A stretch of 64,000 nucleotides of DNA from Dacryopinax spathularia (GCA_037974965.1 JBBPFI010000004.1:868001-932000), one strand, 5' to 3'; shown: positions 25,266 to 39,230, numbered from the stretch's first letter. The notes: generated from the sequence alone by a model not told the origin. A program made the numbers and translations.

Positions 25266-25514
25266 CTACTCGACCTTCTTCGTCGGTGTCGGGATAAGCG
25301 GGTTTGGGTTCTGCGTCGGCCTCTTACTAGCCGGTGCGGTCTGTTCCCTCTGCTTGGAGATATACGCGAAAGCACCGAAAGAGAGGACGGGGAGGAGGGC
25401 GAGGACGAAGAAGTTTGGGGCGCGGTTGGGTGGGCGGGCGCTGCTCGATGCGCCGTTAGCTTAGGTTGGCGTAAGGGGAGAGGTGGGAAAGGGGACATAC
25501 GGTCCGTGAATCAT
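25266..25514 (-). CDS. Small single-pass membrane protein, 62 aa
   Basis: Two exons, 25501-25514 (14 nt) and 25266-25440, joined across a 60-nt intron; 189 nt, 62 residues plus stop. The product starts MIHGPARPPNRAPN, continues with a hydrophobic segment (FFVLALLPVLSFGAFAYI), then a basic turn (SKQRE) and a Pro/Thr/Lys-rich tail ending KKVE. It has the look of the small tail- or inner-membrane proteins of mitochondria or ER that fungi carry, but I do not recognise the family. Evidence is the exact splice sites, frame continuity and membrane-segment character. It lies head-to-head with VPS2, the two starts about 225 bp apart. Confidence 0.6.
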
Positions 25515-25738
25515 ACACTCTCCTTGTGCGTAGACTCCTAGCTCCTGTGTATAGGGAACAGGAGAAGCACCAGCCGATGATACGTTTGGGTCGTTGTATG
25601 CGTTGTGAGGGGACCGATGACGCTCCTTTCACTCTGAGAACAACGAATGCACAGCCACTTCATGTGATTCATTCCATACAACCCGCAGCTCAGCCTCGTT
25701 CACGACAACCATACCACATCATCCTCCGAACGACGACC

Positions 25739-26738
25739 ATGAATATCCTCGTACGTACCCAAGCAGATCGGCCATGATAGTGGCTGATAGATCCCAGGAC
25801 ACCCTCTTTGGCCGAACGGTCACCCCTGCCGAGCGTCTCCGGCAACATCAGCGCGCACTCCAAAAAGCCCAACGCGAGCTGGACCGCGAGCGCAGCAAGC
25901 TCGAAGCGCAAGAAAAGAAGCTCGTCGCGGACATCAAGAAGAGCGCGAAGGCCGGGCAGATGAGCGCGTGCAAGGTGATGGCGAAGGATCTTGTGCGGAC
26001 GAGGAGATATGTGCAGAAGTTTTATCAGATGAGGACGCAGTTGCAGGCGGTTAGCTTGAGGATACAGACGTTGAGGAGTAATCAGCAGATGGCGGAGGCT
26101 ATGAGGGGCGCTACGAGGGTGCGTGCTTGCCAACATTCTCTATCTATCTCTCTACGTCTTCCTCGAGAAGTGAAACTGACTTGATGGGTTGCCTAGGCCA
26201 TGGCCTCCATGAACCGCGGCATGAACCTCCCCGCCATCCAACGGATAATGAACGAGTTCGAAAAAGAATCTTCAATGATGGACATGAAAGAAGAGATGAT
26301 GTCCGACGCAGTAGACGACGTGATGGACGACGAAGCGGAGGATGAGGAAGAGGAGGGGGATAAGATCCTGAAGGAGGTGTTGGATGAGATTGGGGTTACG
26401 CTTTCTCAGCAGGTGCGTTGCCTCTCCCACTCTGATTCTGGCTCTGCGGCTGCGTCTTCATTTGTGAGGAGCCGAGCTGACTTGGATCGTAGTTGGCGGA
26501 AACACCATCCGCACTCGCGTCACTCAACGCACCAGTAGCGAACAAACGAGAAGCCGTTGCACTAGGTGGCGATCCCCACCCAGGGCCGGTAATGTCAAAC
26601 CCGACAAACAACGCTTCTGCCCCTGCTGTCGGGGGCGGTGCAGGTGGATTAGGAGGTGCAGGACTGGGAGGAGGCGGAGGCGGAGGGAGCGATATTGACG
26701 ATTTGCAGGCGAGGTTGGATGCACTGAGGAAGTCATAA
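25739..26738 (+). CDS. VPS2: ESCRT-III subunit Vps2/CHMP2
   Basis: Exons 25739-25750, 25798-26118, 26197-26412 and 26493-26738 give 264 aa. The N terminus MNILDTLFGRTVTPAERLR is the Vps2/CHMP2 signature. A basic helical hairpin (LVRTRRYVQKFYQMRTQL, then RSNQQMAEAM), a NRGMNLPAIQRIMNEFEKES region, and an acidic helix (DEAEDEEEEGDK) follow. The C terminus DLQARLDALRKS is a MIT-interacting motif that binds Vps4. It works at endosomes, in multivesicular-body sorting and membrane scission. The linker ahead of the MIM is unusually Gly-rich (GGLGGAGLGGGGGGGSD). The first coding exon is just 12 nt. Confidence 0.95.
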
Positions 26739-26864
26739 CTGAGGGTGCAATGGGTATCGTATTGGTTGGTATCCTACAACGAGATATGCTCCCCACCTTC
26801 TTCTCCTCTCTTGTCTCTCCCTTCGCTCCAGGTACTGGATGTCCTCCCCGGAAGCCTCATCGGC

Positions 26865-29581
26865 TCATACCTTGAGCGCGGCGATCCACCGAGCCTCGCT
26901 CGCGCTGAGCCGCCATGCAATACCGCTCGACGTGTAGAACTCGTCCACGCTTTCTTCCTGTTCATGTACACACATTTTGTCAGACTCCCGTAACTTGTTG
27001 TAATGCATACGCCGTGAAAGGCATACACACGGAGAAACAGAAAGAGAAGCGACGAAGAAAAGGGAAAGTGGGAATGGAGGCAAGAGAATAGAGAGAGGCA
27101 GAGAAGTAAAAGGGGGCGCACCTTGTCCAAGTTCAAAATCGTCGCAATCTGCTGCAACCTCTGCAGCTTCTCCCTCGCGTCGCCAAACGACGTCTGCGCC
27201 GCCAAATACCCCGAGATACTCCTCACATCCCTATCGAACCTTATCGCCCCCAGCTCCGTAAACTTCATCCCCAGCACCAACTTCTCCCACGGGCGGACGA
27301 TCACGTCGATCGCGAGTGTCCAGAACTGGCGGAAGTTGGACTCGGTGAACGAGTCTTTGAACCCTTCTAGGATCGATTCCCAGGACTTGATGAACCGTTT
27401 TTTGACCACATCTTGATACTCTGCCGTGGCGTAGGAATCTTCGTCCAGCATATAACTGACGTCTTTATATATGTCCGTCATCAGTGCCCTTAAGCGAGGA
27501 CGGACGAGCTGGTTGAAGAGCTGTTCGATGCCGGACTTGAGGATGGAGCGGAATTTGGGCACGAGGGAGAGGAGGGAGGAGATCCGAGAGCGGGCGGGCT
27601 CGATCTCCCGCAGGAGGAAGTTTTGGGGTATGAGGGGAGATTCGAGGAGATCGTCGGTGAGGCGCTCCATGTGCGAGGCGGAGACGTCTAGGTCGTTGAG
27701 GCATATCTAACGCCTCTTCAGTCCTTCGGACAAAATATGTAGGTGAAATGGGGGGACTTACGATGAAGTTCGTCCGACTCTCCCGCTCCACCCGCTCCTT
27801 TTCTTTGCCTGCCGGCAGACTCTGCACCCCTCTATAAACGTCCTCCAGTTTCCTCCTCAACACACCCGCATAATCCCGCTCCATCAATTCCTCCACAAGC
27901 TTGCACATCCTCTCCATCGTCGGCAGTGACGAACACGTGATCAGCCGATGCAGAACCAGACGGAGGATGTAGAACGCGTCGTCTGGCGTTGTGGTCTGCG
28001 GGGAGGGCTGGGTGTTGTCGACGCTTGCTAGTCTGTGCGCTCTGTCGATGACGGAGCGGAGGTACCACAGTTCTAGGGGCTCGTAGTACCTCTTGAGCAG
28101 GCTGGCCATAGCGGCTTGGCAGCCAGAATCGTCGATCATCTCCAGTATCGATGTCGTCTGATCTTCCTCTGAGTCGTCCTCCGAAGGTACCTGAGTAGCA
28201 TTGGCTGCGGCAGCTCCTTCAACATCACCGTTCTCGTCGGAGGATGGCGGTTTCCGCTTGAGTCGATCGAGCAGGAAACGCCGGAACAGGCCCCATCGGC
28301 TGGCCATGCCCGCTATTTCTGTAAGGACCTTATCCATTTCGCGTGGATCGGGACCTTCTTCTTCCACGCCATTCAGCGGCTTTTTATTCCCAGAGTTTGT
28401 CGGTTTGAGAGCTGCAAAACTCGCATCTCTCGCCTCTGTGAGCTATAGACCCTTCATCAGTTCATCATATGCAGACAGAGAGGAAATGGTAGAGCACCTT
28501 CCGCTTCATCTGCCGCTCGTCTTCCCACCCGTCGAACAGTATCCGTATGACCTTGTCCGCTTCTTCCAATAGCTTCACAACGACGGGTACCATCTTCCCC
28601 GGTCCGTAGTATTTCTCCACTACGGGCTGATGCTGGTCCACGATCAGAGCGATGGACTCGAACAGTGCCGTAAGCATGGAGATATAATACATCGGCGAGC
28701 TCGCTATTCCCATGTCAGCTCAGCAAATCAAGGCCACTTCCGTAATTGCGCGAGACGTACTCTTCCCCGAAATAGGTTTCCGGCCACGAACAAGTTCGAC
28801 CACAAAGTCCGAATATGCTTGCAGGCCCTCCTGCTCCCACCCGATTGCGGGGAAGAGCTTGAAGAACCTGCTTACTGCCACTGAATCCCGTTTCTGAGCA
28901 GCGATCGAAAAGTGTCGCTGGAACGTGTGTAGGAGGGTCTTGCGCGCTTCTTCGAGTGTCTGTGACGGGGGGAGGGGGAGGTCGGCCGTTGGCTGTTTGG
29001 GTGTATGGGTCAGAAGGGGGACGAAGAGGATGCCCACGGGGGAGGGGAGAGGGACGTACGACGGTCTTCTCGGCGAAGGGACCTTCGATAACTTCTTTCG
29101 GTATGGACATTGCGCGTGCGCAGTGACGCGTGGCGGACTCCCAGTCTTGGGCGTCGATGTCCGAGTGTATCGCAGCAAGTGAGGACTGTCAGCCGTAAGC
29201 TTCGCGCAGTACTCTGAGAAAGTACCAGCACACCTTGAGCTCCATGATCAACCCCACTCTATCCGCGGCCTCCCTCACCCGCCTCATCTCCTCATCCAAT
29301 GCAGACACCTTGCCCCCGACAACCTCCGCCGTCCGAGCCGTAACGCTCACTTTCGCAACCAGCGCATCCGCATCCTCCTCCAGCTGAGCAACACCATCGA
29401 GCAGTCCCCTTAGCCTAGTCAGGGAGTTGGCAATTGGTTGCCGGTCCGAGAGCAGCTTGGAGAGTGAGAGGAAGATGGCCGATTCGTCCGCCTGGACAGC
29501 AGAGAGAGCGCTGACGATTGAAGGCAACGTCGTCAGAGTCCGCGGACTTGGCCGGCCTTCTCCCTCTTTCTCAGCGTCCAT
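26865..29581 (-). CDS. COG4: Conserved oligomeric Golgi complex subunit 4 (COG4)
   Basis: Seven exons (29234-29581, 29060-29185, 28761-28992, 28498-28703, 27762-28442, 27122-27706, 26865-26957) give 756 aa. COG4 belongs to lobe A of the COG tether and binds the SNARE regulator Sly1/Syntaxin-5 for retrograde traffic at the Golgi. Recognised stretches are the N-terminal coiled coil, SRFFKLFPAIGWEQEGLQAY, IALIVDQHQPVVEKYYGPGK, LLKRYYEPLELWYLRSVIDR, CLNDLDVSA, and the C-terminal SSGIAWRLSASEARWI. These follow the human and yeast order. The protein ends shortly after this last motif, as in fungi. The last intron (164 nt) is the longest of the gene. The start could be extended 67 codons upstream, but the extra residues lack family character. 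Confidence 0.92.
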
Positions 29582-29854
29582 TGTCCCCACCTTCGAGAGC
29601 TGGGCAGAGTATATGCGCCTTTGGCTGATCGTGCGGATGTCGCGCTTGGGTATGGGCTCGCACACGATGATGATCATTGTCAGGGTCCACGACATCGCCG
29701 GGCGTTTTCGCGCTATCGGCGTTTCTCCACACTTCCGAGTGGACAACAGCGCGAACATTACATCTCCTCCTCCGTTTATCATCTGCTGGACTTACTATCT
29801 ACGTACTGAAACTGTCTACCCTGACTACCTGTATACTGAAGTTGGGTTGTCAAG

Positions 29855-32053
<2,199 letters not shown>

Positions 32054-32236
32054 ACGGAATCCCGTGCGCTGGGTTGTACATTAGATTGTCATGAAATGGA
32101 TAGAAAAGAGGGGTTTCATAATGATTATGCGGGGTCATACAGCTATTGTGTCATAAGCATACGCGAGAAGGTTCCTATATCCATATTGTTCTAAGAGAGG
32201 GTTGGGAAAGTAGGTACAACGGATCCGACGAGAAGC

Positions 32237-33465
32237 TCAGTGCGCAGCAGCGGCAGCAGCCTCATCTGCAGAAGGCTTGCCATTCGCATGCTTCTTCTTC
32301 CCGTTCTTAGGAGCGAAGATGCTGCCCAGCACCCATCCACCCGCCAAGATCCCGCCTACAGCCCACAGGCCCCTCGACTCCTCAGGGGTCATCTCCCTCG
32401 TCCGCTCCTTCTTGGTCTCCGTCGACTCGGCCTCCTCCACCTCAGGCAGCTTCACGAACTCCTTAACGTTCGGCAAACCCCTCACCGCCTCCTGGGTCGC
32501 CTCCTTCCCCTGCTTAACAACACCCTTAACCTTCCCCTCCACCTCATTCCCAAACACCTTCTCCCACCCAATAGCCTCCTTCACGCTCGCCCACACGCCC
32601 GCAGCGTCCCCAGCCGAGAGCTTACGCGCGGCAGACTCGGCAGCTTCTTTCGCTTCGGCGCTCAGTTCTTGTGCGTGCGCGTCGGCGGTCTCGAATACGT
32701 TCGAGACGGGTCCGCCGGAGAGATGGGTCGAGGCGGAGGCGACTGTCATGACTTTCGGTTCTTCTGTTGCCGTTGATGGGACCTGGGGCGGGGAAGCGGA
32801 CTCGGATGCCTTGCTCGCGAAGTTATCTGCTAGGAAGGGCTGCACCTCCATTACCATTTCATGCCAGAGACGGGAGAAGGCGAGGAGGACGCACGATATT
32901 CGGCCCCGGTTCCTCCGGCTCCGGCTCCGCCGCCGGCAACTTGACATCAAATGCGAACGGCCGCGGGGAGAACTTATCCCTCTCGACATTCGACACCAAC
33001 GCATGAACCTTCGCAGTAGTCGAGATATTGCGCGGCTTTGTCGGGGTGGGCGGGGTCGTCTTAGGCAGAGGTGGGACGGGTGGGACGATGAGTGCCGCTG
33101 CGTCTCGGGTGGAGGAGAGGGAGGCGAGCTCGCGTGCGTGGTCGGCTTGGACTATACGGGAGATGAGGGCGGTTTTGTTGCCTTTCCTGTATTCATCTGG
33201 TCAGTACATCTGGTCTGCTTCTCTTCACGCACCGCAGGCCAGATCTGCGGGAAGTGGAATGGGATTGGATCGAAAAAGAGACGTACGCAGGCAACCCCCG
33301 CTTCTTGAGTTCCTCCTTCAACTTGCTCACCGGCTCGCTCTGCCAATCCTGGGCGCTCCGGCTCAACAAAACGGACGAGACGAGCGTCCTAGCTCTTGGG
33401 CGGAGTTGGCCCGCGCTCCTGACGCGCACTACTTGGCGCACGGGGGTTGTGGCGCCGCTCAACAT
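32237..33465 (-). CDS. SAP-domain, probably mitochondrial membrane protein (AIM34-like)
   Basis: Exons 33287-33465, 32895-33186 and 32237-32839 give 357 aa. The N terminus is Arg/Ser-rich without acids (LSGATTPVRQVVRVRSAGQL), a typical mitochondrial presequence. A SAP motif follows across the first intron: VSKLKEELKKRGLPA plus KGNKTALISRI. The middle is acidic and Ala/Glu-rich. Near the C terminus a hydrophobic segment (GLWAVGGILAGGWVLGSIF) precedes a Lys-rich tail. Yeast Aim34 has the same order, presequence then SAP domain then membrane segment, and affects mitochondrial inheritance; that is the basis of the name. The splice acceptor of the second intron was set by frame (GPNI joined to PFLADNFA). 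The gene ends tail-to-tail with PFK26. Confidence 0.75.
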
Positions 33466-33939
33466 CCTTGCTTCCTATTTCTTCACTCTTTCTTTCTTAA
33501 CTCAGTAGACCTCGAGGTTAGGTAGAGCAGTAAGGTCGACAGTGACAGGACGGAGAAAGACGGCGACCTCAAGGACCAAGGGAGGTGGGCATCGGGGAAG
33601 CCGGAAGGGTCTCCGCGGAAAAAAACAATGACGGAACGACGATTGCTCCCGCCATACTGAGGGGAAGTTGACATGACACGGTCCAACTCTACAACAAAAC
33701 ATTTGGGGCGTTTGGGTCGCGTAGGCAACGCGTGCGCTCCACTTTCGGTAATATGGGGCGCGAGGGCATTGCCGGGACAGGAGGTGTGGTGGTGGTTGAA
33801 GTGCTAGGCCAAAGCGGTTAGTATTCTCCGTGAAATTGTATCAGTACAGTCTATGTCCATCCCTCCCTACCGTACACTCCCCCCTTCCCAACGGAAACCA
33901 TTGGCGCATGTACAGTAGTGTGTACAATACAGCGCGTGG
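33466..33939. other. Intergenic region between the SAP-domain gene and ADE4
   Basis: About 470 bp, promoter of the SAP-domain gene and 3' flank of ADE4. No coding frame or structured element is convincing. Confidence 0.5.
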
Positions 33940-35742
33940 CTACCGCCTCTCATAAAACGAATTATGCAGCCCAATCGTATCGTCCGCCCCATTCATAGGT
34001 CCACTACACCCCGTCGGGTCCTCCCTGCTCTCCGCCACTCCATTCGCCCCACCAGTGCCAGCGCCATTCAGAATCTTCCCCTGCTTCAGCTTCGCATTCT
34101 CGCTCCTCAGTCTCTCGAGCCTATCGAAGTACGCGTCGTCCACCCCGCCGGTGACGTATTCGCCCGTGAACACCGAGCAGTCAAACTGCCCAATCCGGGG
34201 ATTAATGGTCCGACAAGCCTTGACGAGATCGGGCAAGGTCTGGTAGATCACCAGGTCTACCCCGATCTCACGGGCGATATCGGCTTCGGTCCGCTTGTGC
34301 GCGACGAGCTCGGTGCGCGAGGGCATGTCGATTCCGTAGACGTTGCTGTACCTTATGGGGGGCGCGCAGGAGGCGAAGACGATCTTGGCTGCTCCGACGT
34401 CTTTGGCCATCTGGACAATTTCCTTCGAGGTTGTGCCTCGGACAATTGAATCTATACATTCAGTCAGTCTTAAGAAGATGAGTAGCAGGGCAGAGTGAGG
34501 GCGACGCACCATCGACGAGCAACACGTTCTTCCCCACAAACTCCAACGCCATAGCATTCAACTTCCGCCTCACGTTCTTCCGCCTCATCTGCTGCCCAGG
34601 CATGATGAACGTCCTCCCCACATATCGGTTCTTGACAAACCCCTCCCTATACGGCAGACCCAGCCTCTGCGCCAACTCGAGCGCAGCCACCCGGCTCGTA
34701 TCAGGCACAGGGATGACCACGTCCACCTTGATCCCCTTCTCCTTCAGCTGCCGCTCGACCTCGTACGACAGCAGCTCGCCCATCGCCATCCTGCTCCTAT
34801 ACACCGAGATCCCATCGAGGACGCTGTCGGGGCGGGCGAAATAGACGTATTCGAATATATCGGGCGCGAAGGGCCGGCCGGGGAGGAGGACACGGCGGGA
34901 GACTTTTTGGCGTGTGATGATGACCGCTTCGCCGGGGAGGATGTCGTTCCATTCTCCGAAACCCTCTGCGTCCGCGACGACCGACTCGCTCGCGAGGATA
35001 TAGTCCGTCCCGCCGCTGCTCCCAGAGGCGCGGGAGCCCATTCCCAGCGGCCGGATACCGTTCGGATCGCGGAACCCGATTATCCCGAACCCCGCCAGCA
35101 TAGCGACGCACGCATATGCCCCCTGGCACGAGGCCATCAGAGCCCGGATAGCAGTAAAGATGTCCTCCTCGTTAATCCGGAACTTCCCGGTCTTTTGCAG
35201 GTTGTCGGCGAAGATGTTGAGCAGGAGCTCCGAGTCGCTGTCCGTGTTGATGTGTCGGTGCGCTTCGTGGTCCATGAAGAGCCGGAGTTGTTCGGTGTTG
35301 ATGAGGTTGCCGTTCTATGGCTGGGATTAGCCTACGCCTTTACACCTCATAGTTGTGGATGGTGCATACATGAGCCATGACGATCCCGTAGGGCGAGTTG
35401 ACATAAAACGGCTGAGCCTCCGAATGAGCCGACGACCCCGCAGTCGGGTACCTCACTGTCCACAACTTCATCAGCCGCTGCCCAGATCCCAAGTATTGGA
35501 AGAGAGAGAGACGCACCATGCCCCACCCCCATACTGCCAAACAGCTGCTGGATCTTCAACGCGTCAAACACGTCCCTCACCATCCCGTTCGCCTTGCACT
35601 GATAGAACCTGCCCTTAGGGCCGCACGTCACGATGCCCGCCGCGTCCTGACCACGGTGCTGGAGGAGGGAGAGGCCTTCGTATATCTCTGGCGCGGCCTG
35701 CGCGTCTGTGGAGTGAAGGAGGAGGCCTAGGATGCCGCACAT
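33940..35742 (-). CDS. ADE4: Amidophosphoribosyltransferase (glutamine PRPP amidotransferase)
   Basis: Exons 35517-35742, 35370-35455, 34510-35314 and 33940-34451 give 542 aa. It catalyses the first committed step of de novo purine synthesis, PRPP plus glutamine to phosphoribosylamine, in the cytosol. The start MCGILGLLL places the nucleophile Cys at position 2 after Met removal. Other motifs are [22 protein letters not shown] across the first intron, [23 protein letters not shown], the PRPP loop [14 protein letters not shown], and SNVYGIDMP. The C-terminal 45 residues are a fungal extension. A possible 5'UTR intron with a GTGAGT donor lies at about 35758-35800. It is divergent from TRM1, 320 bp apart. 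The Cys-type Fe-S ligands of bacterial enzymes are not obvious. Confidence 0.95.
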
Positions 35743-36065
35743 CTCTGTCACTTCTGTCAGCCTCTTCTTCACCCTGCATATATAAAGAGATACTCACTGT
35801 CGCGATGTAGGTTGTAGTAGAAAGGGGCGACCTTGCGCTTATACGATGAGGATGAGGAGAGGGATGGATGTCCACTTTGACCTCCCACTAATTTTCTGCA
35901 TATTACGAGACCCTACCCATTCCCGGCCCGTTTCTCCTAAGCGGAAAACATAGGACCCTGCCCGATCCAGAACAGTGGGGTCGCTTCTGCATAGCCACTC
36001 AATGGGAAAATGAACGCGGTTGAAGGGCGAAGTTGGTCGAACTGCAAGAAAGAGAGAGCGTGTGA
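35743..36065. promoter_or_regulatory. Bidirectional promoter region ADE4 / TRM1
   Basis: Only 323 bp separate the ATG codons of ADE4 (minus) and TRM1 (plus), so both promoters must lie here. No classical TATA box or known operator is evident, apart from TATATAAAG at about 35779-35787 near the ADE4 leader intron. Confidence 0.5.
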
Positions 36066-38046
36066 ATGCTCGCTCGGTTCGCACTCCTTACAACTAAGAG
36101 GCTACCGAGCATATACCCCTCATATCGTCGAATTTGGAACAGCGCGAGGAGAATGGCAAGCACCAGCACCAGCAACCCCCCGCCAGCAATAACGATCCCA
36201 CCAAACCACACCCTCCACACCGAGTCGTCCACCCATATCCTCCTCGGGCCACAAGATGCCTTCCTCAACCCCGCACAACAATTCAATAGGGATTTGAGCG
36301 TCGCTGTTATTAGGACGTGGAGCGAGATGGTAGATGAGGAGAAGAGGGAGAGGTGGGCGGGGAAGAGGAAGAGGAGGGAGGAGGCGGGGAAGGATAAGGG
36401 GAGGAAGAAGAGGAAGGTCGACGGGGACGAGGACGTCGCTTCTGCTTCTGTGGCTGAGGAACCGAGCGACTCTGCTGATCAGCCCGAATCGGCAGGTGCT
36501 GCCGGCGAGACGGAGGAAGCTGGAGCGAATTCTGCTGAGAAGCCGGACGGGCAAATCTACAGGCCGTACAAGTTCACGATGCTCGAAGCGTTCGCCGCTA
36601 CCGGACTCCGGAGTATCCGGTATGCGAAAGAACTCCCGCTGCTCAAGTATGTCGTCGCGAACGATCTGAGCGCAGCGGCATGCGAGGCAGTGAGGCGGAA
36701 TGCGGAGATCAACGGGCTGGAAGTGGGCACTTCTGGGCTCAAGCTCGGTGCAGGAGGCAAGGACAAGGCCGATCAGAGCAAGACGGAAGAAAGCAAGCCC
36801 GAAGATGCACACCCTGGACCGAGCACGGAGAACTCTGTTTCTGCGGCAGAAAAGAAACCGCACCCCCTCATCCGCGTCCAGCAAGGCGACGCCCGCCTCG
36901 CGCTCTACACCCACACCTCCCTCCCCTCCCGGTACGACGCCATCGACCTCGACCCGTACGGCACGGCCTCCCCCTTCCTCGACGGGGCCGTCCAGTCCCT
37001 CTCCGACGGCGGTCTCCTCCTAATAACCTGCACGGACATGTCCGTCCTCGCCTCGACCAACTACGCCGAGAAATGCTACGCGAACTATGGTGGTCTGCCC
37101 GTGAAAGCAGAGTACTCGCACGAGGCGGCGCTGAGGTTGGTGCTGCATGCCGTGGCGAGCAGCGCGGCGCGGTATGGACGGACCGTGGAGCCGCTTCTGA
37201 GTCTGAGCATGGACTTCTACGTCCGCTTGTTCGTGCGCATTCGGACGAGCCCGCTGGAGGTCAAGCAAGCTGCTAGCAAGACCGGGGTGGTGTATGTCTG
37301 CTCGGGCTGCCAGAGCTGGCGGGTCCAGCCTCTGGGGCGGTATGTGCCCGAAGCGAAAGGGAACCCCTGGAAACTCGCCCAGGCTCCTCCTCCCCACACG
37401 GGCGAAGCGTGCCCGGAGTGCGGCAGTAAATGGCACCTCGCAGGACCGATGTGGATCGCCCCACTCCATTCACCCTCCTTCGTCCAGCGCGTCCTAGCGC
37501 ACGTCAATTCCCCCTCTGCGGAAGAACACTACGGCACGCACCAAAGAATGCGGGGGATGCTCACTGTCGCCTCTCAAGAACTCCCGCACCAGCCGTTCTA
37601 CTTCACTCCGAGCCAGCTGGCGGGGATGTTTCACTGCGTCTGTCCGAGCCTGCAGGACGTCGTTTCTGCGTTGTTGAATGCGGGGCATGAATGTAGTAGG
37701 AGTCACGCGTCTGCGGGGAGCGTCAAGACGAGCGCGAGCAGGGAGGAGGTGTATGATATTTTCCGGAGCTGGATTAAGGGGGGGCACGCGGTGAATATGG
37801 CGAAGGTGAAGGAGGGCTCGCCGGGTATGCAGTTGCTCAGTAAGGAGATCAAGTGCGTGCTCTTTTCCTCCTTTTGGCCTGTAGGATTGTGCTTGGTATT
37901 GGGTGTGTGCTGATGCGAGTGTGTGTCTTTGTAGGAGGGAAGCGGACTTTACGCTCCATCCGGAGTATCATGCCAAGTTTACGGGGATCAAGCTGGTTAG
38001 GTATACGGCGGAGAAGTGGGCGCCCGGGACACGGGCGAAGGCTTGA
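36066..38046 (+). CDS. TRM1: tRNA (guanine26-N2)-dimethyltransferase Trm1
   Basis: Exons 36066-37852 and 37935-38046 give 632 aa. It dimethylates G26 of tRNAs in nucleus and mitochondria. SAM-fold landmarks are TMLEAFAATGLRSIRYAKE, VVANDLSAAACEAV, the catalytic-site DAIDLDPYGTASPFLDGAVQ, then LLLITCTDMSVLA and the Cys-rich finger (CSGCQSW ... CPECGSKWHLAGPMW). The C-terminal domain FHCVCPSLQDVVSALLNAG is typical. Two low-complexity inserts occur: one Lys/Glu-rich basic stretch KRKRREEAGKDKGRKKRKVD (a likely nuclear signal) and one between LEVG and HPLIRVQQGDARL. Two in-frame Met codons, 36066 and 36153, flank an Arg/Tyr-rich presequence, as in yeast TRM1. Confidence 0.95.
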
Positions 38047-38200
38047 TACATTGTCTGAAGTACATGGGAGGAGATGCGGGGCATGATAATGGTAATGACT
38101 ACATTGAGGAGTGCATGATGAGGATCCGAGTTGATGGGAATACTGTGAGAAGGACCTGGCCCGCCGGGATGACGATTGCATGAGAATTATGAGATGACAA

Positions 38201-39230
38201 TCATCCTCCCCTCGCCGCAGCGACAAACGGATGTCGAAGCAGCTCTTCCGCACTCGGCCTGATCCTCAAATCCGGCTCAAGCGCCTTATTCAAGAAATCG
38301 ACAGCATTAGCCAAGATGTCAGGCGGAAAACCCGGTTTCGTCCTCGCCCCAAGCTTGTACATCACTTGCATCTGGTCTAACCCCTGCCAAGGATGCTGAG
38401 CCGTCAGCATCTCTATCGCGAGGCAGCCAACGCTCCAAATGTCTGCTTTGTCGGTGTAGGCACTCGCTGTTTGGAGTGCAATTTCCGGCGCCAGCCAGAA
38501 GACCGAGCCTTGCAGCGATGCCTGGGAGCCGTTGCCAGCACCCGAGTCTGTAATCAAGTCGTCAACGGCAGTCCACGGATGTCAGCTATTAGCCCTTGCC
38601 ATCCGCGACTTTTCTGGCGATGCTAAACCCGGAAATTTTGGCCATGCCCTTGTTATCAATAAGGATGTTTTCTCCTCTGATATCGCAATGCATGACGCCT
38701 CGCTGATGCAGGTAGCTCAAGCCCTTCAGGACCTGCCGGATGATGTTGCCAACCAGCGGTTCTTCGAATTCACCATAATCGCGAAGTAGAGCAGCGACCG
38801 AAAGACGTGGTTGACCTGCTGCGGTTCGTCCTAAATATCAGGATCGCAGTTCTTGCGTTCTGAACTGTTGGTAAAGGACGCACCGTTGGGTTGTATTATG
38901 TTCTCATGCTGAAGCGTTTCCAGCAATTCTCTTTCCCGAACTTGAGAGCCGTGTATGCTTCTTTCTCCCTCTACCTGGACTGCGGAGGCCGTCGGCAGCT
39001 CGAATTGGTTGAAGGACATGTGTGTGAGGTAGATGTTGGTGTTGGGGAGGAGGTACTTGACCCACTTCAGCTGCGCTGTGTGTTCCTCGTCTGGCCTTAT
39101 AATGCCCTTCGAACTTAGGCTGCGAGCGTTTCAGGCAGAATAGTGACAACAAAGTATATGCAAGAAAGCACCGTGGAACCACTTCCAGGATATGATGCTC
39201 TTCCCCGAAGGATAGGGGATCGTCCGGCAT
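38201..39230 (-). CDS. MEKK (STE11/BCK1-type) pseudokinase, 286 aa
   Basis: Exons 39172-39230, 38884-39119, 38600-38818 and 38201-38547 sum to 287 codons. The C lobe is clearly MAPKKK-like: VLKGLSYLHQRGVMHCDIRG, GSVFWLAPE, DIWSVGCLAIEMLTAQHPW and RPSAEELLRHPF. Catalytic sites are altered: the glycine loop is replaced by LPNTNIYLTH at about residues 44-53, no VAVK-type lysine is evident (SAVQVE at 65-70), HRD reads HCD (142-144) and DFG reads GFS (162-164), although N149 remains. The segment between the alpha-C region and the hinge is also shortened. The intron 38548-38599 uses a GC-AG pair. The N-terminal regulatory half of normal MAPKKKs is absent. It could be a scaffold-type pseudokinase or a decaying duplicate; the open frame across all exons favours a retained protein. 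Confidence 0.75.
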
